Of a stretch of DNA of 64,000 nucleotides, positions 7,768-15,491 are shown one piece after another (position 1 is the stretch's first letter; every line of letters begins with the position of its first letter). Both the position numbers and the translations under genes were made by a program. The stretch comes from Candidatus Poribacteria bacterium (GTDB taxonomy: Bacteria > Poribacteria > WGA-4E > WGA-3G): contig JAJEEK010000055.1 in the NCBI GenBank assembly GCA_022821065.1, positions 1-64,000 of the forward strand, read 5' to 3'. The notes under the pieces were generated by a model. It saw nothing but the letters and a program-made list of their open reading frames with translations, did no database searches and was not told the origin of the DNA.

Positions 7768-8904
7768 TTAGTAGCACGATCTGGCGGCGCATTCATCAAT
7801 CAGTGCCAAAACGTCCTGCCGTGTGTACCCCTCTTTCTGAATGAGGGTGTCGCAGTTGACCCTATTTTTCTCGTCAGGACCTCTACCGGCTTCAAGGATT
7901 GCGTTCGTCAACCAGCTGGTGCGTATCCCGTTGATGCCGGAGGTGTAGTTCGCCTCGTATTCGCCTTTCACCAAGCCGACGAGTTGATCGACTTTGCTAC
8001 TCGGATAGCCTTCCGGGCGCGGGTAAGTAAGCGGTTCTGGCTCACCCCCCTTCGGGATATACTGAATCCCACTTTTGATTTCAATCGTGCCTTCGTCACC
8101 CTCAAGAATCACCCATTCCTCAAATCCGACGCGTGTGTTACCGAGGATGGTAATCGTCCCTTCGGCACCGTTATCGAGCATTACATCGGAATAGGAATTG
8201 ATTTCGACGAACTTCGGAACGAGGTTACCGTCATCGTCCTCAAACTTCATGTCGGTTGTTCCGTAGACTTCAGCGGGTAATGCGCCCGTCATCCATAGGA
8301 ATATATCTTGGAGATGGCTGCCGGAGTCGTTGGGTTGACCGCCGCCGGAGAAGCGTGGATCGCCGCGCCAACCGCCAGCCCCCCATCGTTGCGCCATGTA
8401 GACCTCGAATTTCTTTAAGTTTCCGATGCGTCCTTCGGCGATTGCGCGTCTCCCTGCCATATAGGTATCTTGATAGTGTCGTTGATATCCGCCGACGAGG
8501 TGTAACCCGCTGCCCATCGCTATTTTGGTGATGGAGATGGCATCACCGACGACGTTTGCCATCGGTTTCTCGACGATGACGTGACAGCCTGCGCGCAGTG
8601 CGTATTTGACATGAATATCGTGCAAGGAATGTGGTGAAAAAACGCCGACGATGTCAAGGTCTTCGTGATTGAGCATCTCAACGAACTCGTGTTCGCCGAG
8701 GTAGCGGGTGAAGCTATTCGGTTTATAGCCGTCAACTCTCTCGCGAAGTGCGCTCTCTAAAGCATCCAAGCTGCCTTCGTAGGCATCCGCAGCGGCGACG
8801 ACTTCGGCATCTGGTCGGGTTGCGAAACCGAGCGTGTTGCCACGTCCTGCACCGCCGGGTCCAATCACGCCGACTCTCAAAATATCATTCTTGCTGGTTG
8901 CCAT
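7768..8904 (-). CDS. Gfo/Idh/MocA family NAD(P)-dependent oxidoreductase
   Basis: The 378-residue product has the N-terminal Rossmann fold (V-G-V-I-G-P-G-G-A-G-R-G-N), the family's E-K-P motif (H-V-I-V-E-K-P-M-A), and a C-terminal substrate-binding half with G-G-G-Q-P-N-D-S-G-S-H, whose D and H sit where catalytic residues are expected. Members oxidise or reduce sugars, inositols and related polyols; the substrate cannot be read from the sequence. A GGAG site precedes the ATG. It appears monocistronic. A weak promoter (TTGACT-N17-TAGACT) lies near 8965-8995. Confidence 0.9.
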   Translation of the reverse strand: MATSKNDILRVGVIGPGGAGRGNTLGFATRPDAEVVAAADAYEGSLDALESALRERVDGYKPNSFTRYLGEHEFVEMLNHEDLDIVGVFSPHSLHDIHVKYALRAGCHVIVEKPMANVVGDAISITKIAMGSGLHLVGGYQRHYQDTYMAGRRAIAEGRIGNLKKFEVYMAQRWGAGGWRGDPRFSGGGQPNDSGSHLQDIFLWMTGALPAEVYGTTDMKFEDDDGNLVPKFVEINSYSDVMLDNGAEGTITILGNTRVGFEEWVILEGDEGTIEIKSGIQYIPKGGEPEPLTYPRPEGYPSSKVDQLVGLVKGEYEANYTSGINGIRTSWLTNAILEAGRGPDEKNRVNCDTLIQKEGYTRQDVLALIDECAARSCY

Positions 8905-9050
8905 GGTTATATCTCCGGGGTAGGTCCAAAAGAAATTGTAAGTATAGTTATAGTGGGTAAGTGAAGTCTACCACAAATTTTGAGAAAAGTCAATCTATTT
9001 TTTTATCCAGAGCCATTCAATTTTCCATTTTTCGATCGAATTTTCACCCC

Positions 9051-9206
9051 CAGGCCCGGTAGGGTCGGTTTCCTAACCGAACCGGATACTACGTGGAAAT
9101 ATTGAAGACTTCAAAACCCTCTTCAGTCGCGTAGCGACGGCATCTATGTAGAAAAACGCAACCTCACAGACCTAAGCCCCAGAGGGGCGACATCTGTATC
9201 GCTACA
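9051..9206. repeat. Palindromic repeats left of the Y1 transposase
   Basis: A family B unit (GGTTTCCTAACCGAACC) lies at 9051-9089. The segment 9148-9200 (AGAAAAACGCAACCTCACAG, then CCTAAGCCCCAGAGGGGCG) is an inverted copy of the segment at about 9752-9806 on the other side of the transposase gene. Confidence 0.75.
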
Positions 9207-9683
9207 TTAAATCTGGGTATCCTCTTCAACCGGATCAAAAATGTATCTTTCGTCGTAATTGACATTAAAACGTTTCAGGATCTCAAGGTATTCCTCTCTA
9301 AACGTCTTGCGCATGTGATGCTTTTCTTGATTTTTAATATACTCAACGAGATCATCTAATTGAGATCTTGAATAGGAAAACGCACCAAACCCAGCTTGCC
9401 ACTCAAATCTTCCCATAATCCACCGCTTTTGATTGATAAATTTTGACGAATTCGCTTTGATATCTCTCACCAAGTTAGATACAGTGGTGTCGGGTGTTAT
9501 CCCAACAAGGATGTGAATATGGTCGGGCATTGAATTGATTTGAATGACCGTTTGTTTTTTCTTTTTTATTATTCCCATGATGTATCCGTGGAGTTCGGTT
9601 TTATGTTCTTTTGGAATAAGGTTTTGTCTACCTTTGACGGCAAAGACGATATGTATGTAGATTTGGGTATAGGTGTTGGACAT
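9207..9683 (-). CDS. tnpA: IS200/IS605-type Y1 (HUH) transposase, possibly a REP-associated tyrosine transposase
   Basis: The product is 158 residues from the ATG at 9683, which has an AAGGA site close by; an upstream GTG at 9695 is possible. The HUH motif is M-P-D-H-I-H-I-L-V. The catalytic tyrosine is in G-A-F-S-Y-S-R-S-Q, followed by the helix V-E-Y-I-K-N-Q-E-K-H-H. These enzymes move single-stranded DNA by recognising subterminal hairpins. Nearly identical palindromes flank the gene in inverted orientation, and more lie to the right, which recalls RAYT genes and their REP arrays. No tnpB is adjacent. Confidence 0.9.
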   Translation of the reverse strand: MSNTYTQIYIHIVFAVKGRQNLIPKEHKTELHGYIMGIIKKKKQTVIQINSMPDHIHILVGITPDTTVSNLVRDIKANSSKFINQKRWIMGRFEWQAGFGAFSYSRSQLDDLVEYIKNQEKHHMRKTFREEYLEILKRFNVNYDERYIFDPVEEDTQI

Positions 9684-9696
9684 ATTTTCCTTCACA

Positions 9697-10045
9697 TATT
9701 ATACAGATGCCGCCCCTACGGGGCTTGAATCTTTGGGCTTTGAACATACTACACAAATGCCGCCCCTACGGGGCTTAGGTCTGTGAGATCGCGTTTTTCT
9801 ACACAGATACTGAAGAAATACCCAAGCAAATAAACCCTACGGGATTCAAGAGGGTTTTGATGTCTTCAAGGTTTCCGTGTAGCATCCGGCGCATAATTTT
9901 TCGCCGTAGGTCTCTACAGATATTGAAGAAAAACCCTACGGGGCTTAGGTCTGTGAGATCGCGTTTTTCTACACAGATGCTGAAGAAATACCGTTTTTGC
10001 TGCGGCGTTTCTTAAGCAAAAACCCCTACAGGGCTTGAATCTTTG
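9697..10045. repeat. Cluster of GCCCCTACGGGGC palindromes
   Basis: The gene-free stretch between the Y1 transposase and the sdhB-like gene is made of short palindromes around GCCCCTACGGGGC, CCCTACGGG and CCCCTACAGGG. These alternate with shared linkers: TTGAATCTTTGGG at about 9725 and 10030, GGTCTGTGAGATCGCG at about 9778 and 9948, and CTACACAGAT with variants. Spacing is irregular and linkers recur, so this is not a CRISPR array. Confidence 0.8.
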
Positions 10046-10065
10046 GGACTCGAACCTATGACTAC

Positions 10066-10800
10066 TTAACGGTTAAAGACGCGGAAGAGTTTCTTGATCG
10101 GATCGTAGAACTCATCAACCACGCGTTCTTTAAGCGGAATAATGGCGTTATCCGTAATTGTGATATGTTCCGGACATACCTTTGTACAACACTTCGTGAT
10201 ATTACAATACCCGATCCCGTCCGAATTTTTTAATTCTTCCAGCCGGTTCTCTGTGTCAATCGGGTGCATCTCTAAGGACGCAGCATAGACGAGGAATCTC
10301 GGTCCGATGAACTCGTCGTGCAGTTCGTGGTCGCGTAGAACGTGGCAGACATCTTGGCAGAGGAAGCATTCGATACATTTCCGAAATTCTTGGACGTGGT
10401 CGATGTCTTCTTGTTCCATCCGCCACGTACCGTCTTCGGCATCCGGTGGGCGCGGTGCGAACGGTTTCATCCGCTCTTTTACCTTGAAGTTCCAGGACAC
10501 ATCCGCGACGAGGTCTTTGATGAGCGGGAATGCGCGCATCGGTTCGACTGTGACGGGTGCGTCGAGCGGTATGGTGTCGAGGCGTGTCATACACATTAAT
10601 TTTGGTTGCCCGTTGATTTCGGCGGAACACGACCCGCATTTTCCTGCTTTACAGTTCCAGCGAACTGCCATGTCGTTTGCTTGTTCGGCTTGGATACGGT
10701 GGATCGCGTCTAAGACGACCATGCCTTCGGAGACTTCGGTCTCGTAGTCGACAAATTGTGCGTCGTCTGCATTGCCACGCCAAATTCTAAATGTTGCCAT
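10066..10800 (-). CDS. sdhB: Succinate dehydrogenase/fumarate reductase iron-sulfur subunit
   Basis: The 244-residue product carries the electron relay of complex II. The 2Fe-2S ligands are C50, C55, C58 and C70 (C-K-A-G-K-C-G-S-C). The 4Fe-4S and 3Fe-4S ligands are in C-I-E-C-F-L-C-Q-D-V-C and C-N-I-T-K-C-C-T-K-V-C-P-E. It is the last gene of the small ORF-sdhC-sdhA-sdhB set on the minus strand. About 350 bases, including a family A repeat, separate it from sdhA. Direction (succinate oxidation versus fumarate reduction) cannot be decided from sequence; the co-occurring bd oxidase makes respiratory use likely. Confidence 0.93.
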   Translation of the reverse strand: MATFRIWRGNADDAQFVDYETEVSEGMVVLDAIHRIQAEQANDMAVRWNCKAGKCGSCSAEINGQPKLMCMTRLDTIPLDAPVTVEPMRAFPLIKDLVADVSWNFKVKERMKPFAPRPPDAEDGTWRMEQEDIDHVQEFRKCIECFLCQDVCHVLRDHELHDEFIGPRFLVYAASLEMHPIDTENRLEELKNSDGIGYCNITKCCTKVCPEHITITDNAIIPLKERVVDEFYDPIKKLFRVFNR

Positions 10801-10927
10801 GTTTTAAATTTTCCTTGCGGTTCGTTTTTTAAATTTTCCTTGCGGTTCGTTGAGACTGGTTTAGGGTTGAGAGTGCCCTTCCGTACATCCGCTTTCCACT
10901 TCGTTCCAAGCTACATGTGCTTTAAAC

Positions 10928-11046
10928 AGGACTTACGCAATTTTGATTTTAGCCTGTTCTGTTAACCGAGATTTTTCGGAAAACACAAGGTTATAGTGCC
11001 ACAGGCTAACAGCCTATGGGACAAAAAAGCAGTATGTGTAAGTCCC
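10928..11046 (+). repeat. Family A repeat between sdhA and sdhB
   Basis: It runs from AGGACTTACGCAATTTTGAT to GTATGTGTAAGTCCC and contains the inner palindrome ACAGGCTAACAGCCTATGG. Two short tandem duplications flank it, at about 10803-10849 (TTTAAATTTTCCTTGCGGTT twice) and 11113-11152 (CTTGCGAACAATTAAAATGT twice). Together they fill the 354-base gap. Confidence 0.75.
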
Positions 11047-11154
11047 ATTAAAAAAAGAAGTGTGATAACCATTATGAACAGGACCGCTTGATAAACAAAA
11101 TACCTGATTTAACGCCTTGCGAACAATTAAAATGTCTTGCGAACAATTAAAATG

Positions 11155-12987
11155 TTATCCCATTTCGTCTATGATTTCCTGCAGATCGGCTCGGAGTTCG
11201 TCAATCGGCTCTCGTCGGACTGTCATCGCGCCATCATCTGTTTTATTGATGATTGTGTTATATTTGCCGGCACCGGGTTCCTCTTTCTCTGGGTGGTCGT
11301 CTCGTGAGTGTGCGCCGATGCTTGCCTTGCGTTCAAGTGCTGCGAGCGCAATCGCTTCGGAGACCGTGAGCAGACAATCGAGATCCAGTGCGGTATGCCA
11401 CCCTGCGTTGTATTCGCGGTTACCGATCGCGTGAACGTTCTCCGCTTTTTCACGGAGGTTCTGAATCTCTTCAACGGCTTGTGTGAGGCTTTCTTGGCTT
11501 CGTGCGATACCGACGAGATCCTGCATCTTTTCTTGGAGTTGCGCTTGGATGTCGTAGGGTCCGATATTGTTGCCGTTCCCATCCGTTGGCGGGTTCTCGA
11601 ACGGTTTGAGTGTGTGCGCAGCGATTGTCTCGATTTCGGTTTCATCAATCGGCACCGCTTCGTTTTCCGTCGCAAATTGTGCAGCGTATTCGCCTGCACG
11701 CTTACCGAAAACGAGTAGATCGGAGAGAGAATTACCGCCGAGTCTATTGGCACCGTGTAAACCGGCAGCGCATTCACCAGCAGCAAAAAGTCCAGGAACC
11801 GCTGTCATCTGTGAATCCGCATCGACCCGGATACCGCCCATAACATAGTGCGTTGTCGGGCCGACCTCCATCGGTTCTTCTGTGATGTCGATATTGGCGA
11901 GTTCTTTGAACTGATGGTACATGCTCGGCAGTTTCCTACGGATATGTTCCGCAGCGTTCGGAATCTTCTCCTTGATCCATGCGATATCCAAAAACACACC
12001 GCCGTGTGGGCTGCCTCTGCCTTCTTGTACTTCTCGGACAATACAGCGTGCGACGTGATCGCGGGTCAAGAGTTCCGGTGGACGGCGCGCTTCTCGGTCA
12101 CCTTGCGTATACAGCCACCCCTCTTCAGGGTTATCGGCTGTCTGGTTCACGTAGAGTTCAGGGATATCGTCGAACATGAAGCGTTTGCCTTCACTGTTTG
12201 TCAGGATACCGCCTTCGCCACGGACACCTTCCGTAACCAAGATACCTCGAACACTGGGGGGCCAGACCATACCTGTCGGATGGAATTGAACGAACTCCAT
12301 ATCAATGAGTTCCGCGCCAGCGTGATACGCGAGCGAATGCCCATCACCCGTGTATTCCCAGCTATTGCTTGTAACTTTGTATGCCTTGCCGACACCGCCT
12401 GTTGCCAAGACAACGGCTTTCGCAGTGAAGATTTTGAAACGTCCTTTTTCACGCTCGTAGCCGAAGGCACCCGAAACCCTATCCCCTGTTTTCAAGAGTG
12501 AGACGACGGTATTCTCCATGTGGACTTCAATACCTTGGTGGATGCCGTGATCCTGTAAGGCGCGGATCATTTCTAATCCTGTCCGGTCGCCGACGTGTGC
12601 AAGGCGTGGGTATTGGTGTCCACCGAAGTTCCGCTGGAGGATGCCACCCTCTTGTGTTCGGTCAAAGAGTGCGCCCCATGCTTCGAGTTCGCGTACGCGA
12701 TCCGGCGATTCCTTCGCATGGAGTTCTGCCATCCGTGCGTTGGAGAGATACTGTCCGCCGCGCATGGTGTCCGCGAAGTGGACGCGCCAACTGTCTCTTT
12801 CATCGACGTTTGCCAAGGCAGCGGCGACGCCGCCTTCCGCCATGACGGTGTGTGCTTTGCCGAGTAGGGATTTACACACGAGTCCTACTTTAAGGTCGCC
12901 GACAGCGGCTTCAATAGCGGCTCGAAGTCCGGCGCCACCGGCTCCGATTATTAATACATCATATTCGTGAGTTTCGTAAGATGACAC
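11155..12987 (-). CDS. sdhA: Succinate dehydrogenase/fumarate reductase flavoprotein subunit
   Basis: The 610-residue product has the FAD-binding Rossmann motif I-I-G-A-G-G-A-G-L-R-A-A (13-24) and H46 in K-A-H-T-V-M-A-E-G-G, the usual site of covalent flavin attachment. Later come H-P-T-G-M in the substrate region, the catalytic-arginine region (near G-V-R-G-E-G-G), and A-G-E-C-A-A-G-L-H-G-A-N-R-L-G-G-N-S-L near the C-terminal FAD site. It oxidises succinate or reduces fumarate at the inner face of the membrane. Length and domain order are normal. Confidence 0.95.
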   Translation of the reverse strand: MSSYETHEYDVLIIGAGGAGLRAAIEAAVGDLKVGLVCKSLLGKAHTVMAEGGVAAALANVDERDSWRVHFADTMRGGQYLSNARMAELHAKESPDRVRELEAWGALFDRTQEGGILQRNFGGHQYPRLAHVGDRTGLEMIRALQDHGIHQGIEVHMENTVVSLLKTGDRVSGAFGYEREKGRFKIFTAKAVVLATGGVGKAYKVTSNSWEYTGDGHSLAYHAGAELIDMEFVQFHPTGMVWPPSVRGILVTEGVRGEGGILTNSEGKRFMFDDIPELYVNQTADNPEEGWLYTQGDREARRPPELLTRDHVARCIVREVQEGRGSPHGGVFLDIAWIKEKIPNAAEHIRRKLPSMYHQFKELANIDITEEPMEVGPTTHYVMGGIRVDADSQMTAVPGLFAAGECAAGLHGANRLGGNSLSDLLVFGKRAGEYAAQFATENEAVPIDETEIETIAAHTLKPFENPPTDGNGNNIGPYDIQAQLQEKMQDLVGIARSQESLTQAVEEIQNLREKAENVHAIGNREYNAGWHTALDLDCLLTVSEAIALAALERKASIGAHSRDDHPEKEEPGAGKYNTIINKTDDGAMTVRREPIDELRADLQEIIDEMG

Positions 12988-13061
12988 GCTAAAATTTCCT
13001 CTCTTCTCTACTGTAAATATCTATTATAACGCAAGTTGCCACCCATTTATCCATTTATAGA

Positions 13062-13135
13062 CATAGCACTCCTACGGAGTGCGATCGCTTAGATACACGG
13101 TTTCTATAGACATATCATCCCTACGGGATGAGGAA
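13062..13135. repeat. Small palindromic repeats, family C
   Basis: Two units, ATAGCACTCCTACGGAGTGC at about 13069-13088 and CATATCATCCCTACGGGATG at about 13111-13130, each preceded by TATAGACA-like sequence. Related units occur at about 14581-14600, 21102-21128 and 37940-37970. They fill the sdhA-sdhC gap. Confidence 0.7.
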
Positions 13136-13215
13136 AAATCCTTGAAAAATGCTGTGGAAATCCGCAGAAACATCCAAGCAAAAATACCAACATTTGTTAG
13201 TAGCAACTTGGGTTA

Positions 13216-14028
13216 TTAAAATGTAATCCAGTCTTGACCGATTGCCGGTGCTATGAAACGGACGTATACATCCGAAAAACCGACCCAACAGAGGCTCATC
13301 CATGCCCAGAGCATGTGATGGCGGTTCAAACAACTGACGCAGTTATACGCCTGCCGACGGACGGGTGCTTTGGAAAGCAGATCGATTACACCGCCCACCA
13401 AATGGCGTAAAGAGTGGCATCCGAAGGTATAACCGCCTAAAAGGACGACATTGACTGCCAGAACGAGGGTACCGATGCCGATGCCGAAAGTCGTTCCGCC
13501 GTTCCCATCGTCAAACCAGAGTGCCTTCCATACATCGTAAGCGAGGATGCCTAAAATAATGAGTGCAACGTAAAGAAAATAGCGATGGATGTTTTGGACA
13601 ATCAACGGGAACGAGTTTTCACCGCGATAGCCTTTGCGCGGTTCTGATACTGTACAGGACGGCGGGTCTGCCCAGAAGGCTTTGTAATACGCGCCGCGGT
13701 AGTAGTAGCAGGTAAAACGGAATCCGAGCGGTGCCCATAAAATGAGGACTGCTGGTGTAATGAGACCGGGCATCCAATCTGGCATCATACCGAACCAACT
13801 GTGGGCAACGCTATGTGTATCGGTGCCAAACAGCAGCGGTGAGTAGAAAGGCGATAGGTACGGACCGTGAAGGAAATGTGTCCCTTCAAAAACGCGAAAG
13901 GTCGCATAAACGATGAACGTTCCCAACCCAAGAAATACCGCTAAAGGTTGTAGCCACCATGTATCTTTTCGCTGGGTTTGGAACGGACGGTGTTCCGTTG
14001 TTAACGTGAGTTCGGGATGTTGGGTCAT
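13216..14028 (-). CDS. sdhC: Succinate dehydrogenase cytochrome b-type membrane anchor
   Basis: The 270-residue membrane protein has about five hydrophobic spans (near residues 28-48, 88-106, 150-168, 180-200 and 240-260). Its position directly upstream of sdhA with the same orientation, and several histidines next to membrane spans (for example N-I-H-R-Y-F, C-H-S-L-R-H, N-R-H-H-M-L-W), support a heme-b and quinone-binding anchor. It resembles the long single-subunit anchors seen with some actinobacterial-type complexes rather than the short SdhC/SdhD pair. The start has an AGGA site about nine bases upstream. Confidence 0.75.
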   Translation of the reverse strand: MTQHPELTLTTEHRPFQTQRKDTWWLQPLAVFLGLGTFIVYATFRVFEGTHFLHGPYLSPFYSPLLFGTDTHSVAHSWFGMMPDWMPGLITPAVLILWAPLGFRFTCYYYRGAYYKAFWADPPSCTVSEPRKGYRGENSFPLIVQNIHRYFLYVALIILGILAYDVWKALWFDDGNGGTTFGIGIGTLVLAVNVVLLGGYTFGCHSLRHLVGGVIDLLSKAPVRRQAYNCVSCLNRHHMLWAWMSLCWVGFSDVYVRFIAPAIGQDWITF

Positions 14029-14207
14029 AGACGATATTCCTTACGTTAATCTTAAATGAAATTTAGAAGCAGGTCGGAGGATTTTTATGTCTAACAAGTT
14101 CCGTTATTTTGTTATGTTTTGGCACGGTTTTACGAACCGTAGAGACCTGATTCTTGGAAGAAACCGAGACAAAGAAGCTGAGAGCGGTAGGGCATTGCCT
14201 GAGTGCT

Positions 14208-14405
14208 TTAGACCTCTTTATTATCTTCGTTTCGAGGCTGCGGTGGTGGAAGATATTTCCAACCGAGTGCTTTATTTTTTTCTGTTTCTGCCACTAAATA
14301 GTCATAAAGTTCCTGCATAGAGTTGAATTTAGCAGCAAACGCTTCTTTCATCCGGTAGCATTCTTCCAAGACAGGATCCATGCGGGTGTCAGGTTTCTCT
14401 TTCAT
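14208..14405 (-). CDS. Small hypothetical protein, first gene of the sdh operon
   Basis: The 65-residue soluble, charged peptide (E- and K-rich, with Y-D-Y-L-V-A-E-T-E-K-N-K and W-K-Y-L-P-P-P-Q-P) has no domain I recognise. Support for its being real: it is compact and codon-like, it lies just downstream of a good promoter (14469-14497), and sdhC, sdhA and sdhB follow on the same strand. The start has no strong ribosome-binding site; an internal ATG at 14378 is an alternative. Confidence 0.55.
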   Translation of the reverse strand: MKEKPDTRMDPVLEECYRMKEAFAAKFNSMQELYDYLVAETEKNKALGWKYLPPPQPRNEDNKEV

Positions 14406-14468
14406 TTGAATCCACTAAATAACTGACGACAGTTGTTTCGACGTAAACTTTTGGTTTGAGTGTATTAT

Positions 14469-14497
14469 ATTGTATCATGCAATGAGATTTTTGTCAA
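14469..14497 (-). promoter_or_regulatory. Sigma-70 promoter for the sdh operon
   Basis: On the minus strand TTGACA (14492-14497) and TACAAT (14469-14474) are separated by 17 bases, about 65 bases upstream of the small ORF. Confidence 0.7.
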
Positions 14498-14625
14498 ATT
14501 ACGGAGTTACGGAGCCATTGTGGGTACGGGTGTGTAAATTTTTTGGCGACGTATTGATTTTTTTTAGAAGGTGTTTTTTGCATAGCACTCCTACGGAGTG
14601 CAAGAAGGTTACCTGTCTTTTCTAG

Positions 14626-14833
14626 TAGGACTTACGCAATTTTTGACTGTAGGGGGTTGTGTTAGATGAAATTTGTCTGAAAACACAGCGTTCTTGTGTC
14701 ACAAACTAACAGTTTGTGGTACATAAAGAGCAGTATGCGTAAGTCCTATAGATGAAATTTGTCTGAAAACACAGCGTTCTTGTGTCACAAACTAACAGTT
14801 TGTGGTACATAAAGAGCAGTATGCGTAAGTCCT
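14626..14833 (+). repeat. Family A repeat with internal tandem duplication
   Basis: One full copy (TAGGACTTACGCAA to GCGTAAGTCCTA, ending about 14749) is followed by a second copy of its right two-thirds (from GATGAAATTTGTCTGAAAAC to GCGTAAGTCCT, 14751-14833). The two right parts are almost identical, so the duplication looks recent. A family C palindrome lies at 14581-14600. Together they fill most of the gap from 14406 to 14848. Confidence 0.8.
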
Positions 14834-14848
14834 GTGAATAAAAAGTAT

Positions 14849-15481
14849 TCAAAACAGGGTGAGTCTTGGAGTTTCGGCTGCTTGTTGGAGTTTCTGTACA
14901 GCTTCGGCAATATCGTTGATGAGGACTTGTCGCATTGCTGTGTAATTGTCACCCTCTTGCCGTAGAATGTAAGCCGGATTAAAGGTCGCCATAGCAAAAG
15001 GCGCGTACGGTGTATCGGCAAACCAGATACCCCGTTCTTCGGTAATTCGGAAGTTTCGACGGATAAGGACTTTTGCAGCAGGCGCGCCCATACAGAGGAT
15101 AACCGATGGCTGTATTAAGGTGAGTTCTCCATCAAGCCACTTCGCGCACGCCTTGATTTCCGATGCTTTTGGTGGACGGTTTTTTAACCTGTCGCCTTTA
15201 GGACTTGCCGCGCGACACTTAATGATGTTGGTGAGCCAGATGTCATTGCGCGTTAAATCATTCGCTGTCAGGACTTCATCAAGCAAATTCCCGGCGGGTC
15301 CTGAAAAGGGCAGCGTCGTGTGATTATCTGCGGCGGATGGACCTTCTGCGACAAGTACCAACTTTGCGGTCGCATCCCCACTTCCAAAAACGACATTCGT
15401 GCGTGTCTTGGCCAAGTCGCAATCCGTACAAACACTCGCTCGCGTTTTGAGGGCTTGCATCTGTGTCCGAAGCGTGTCCAT
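14849..15481 (-). CDS. Uracil-DNA glycosylase, family 4-like (4Fe-4S)
   Basis: The 210-residue product removes uracil from DNA in base-excision repair. Iron-sulfur cysteines are visible as C-T-D-C near the N-terminus, C in I-I-K-C-R-A-A, and C in I-K-A-C-A-K-W. Motif 1 is L-V-A-E-G-P-S-A-A-D-N-H-T-T-L-P-F-S-G-P-A-G; the usual G-E-A-P-G-x-x-E-D is altered to A-E-G-P-S-A-A-D. Motif 2 is N-P-A-Y-I-L-R (the family commonly has H-P-A/S). It follows the alpha-galactosidase-like gene by 10 bases on the same strand, so they may be cotranscribed. Confidence 0.85.
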   Translation of the reverse strand: MDTLRTQMQALKTRASVCTDCDLAKTRTNVVFGSGDATAKLVLVAEGPSAADNHTTLPFSGPAGNLLDEVLTANDLTRNDIWLTNIIKCRAASPKGDRLKNRPPKASEIKACAKWLDGELTLIQPSVILCMGAPAAKVLIRRNFRITEERGIWFADTPYAPFAMATFNPAYILRQEGDNYTAMRQVLINDIAEAVQKLQQAAETPRLTLF

Positions 15482-15491
15482 AGTCTCTGTC

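Noticed and set aside
9697-10045. CRISPR-like array
   Set aside because: Repeat units are of unequal length and orientation, the linkers between palindromes recur, and no cas gene is near.
10025-10062. tRNA-like text (GGGACTCGAACC) near the sdhB end
   Set aside because: Only one arm-like match; no acceptor, D or anticodon arms can be folded, and the text belongs to the local palindromic repeats.
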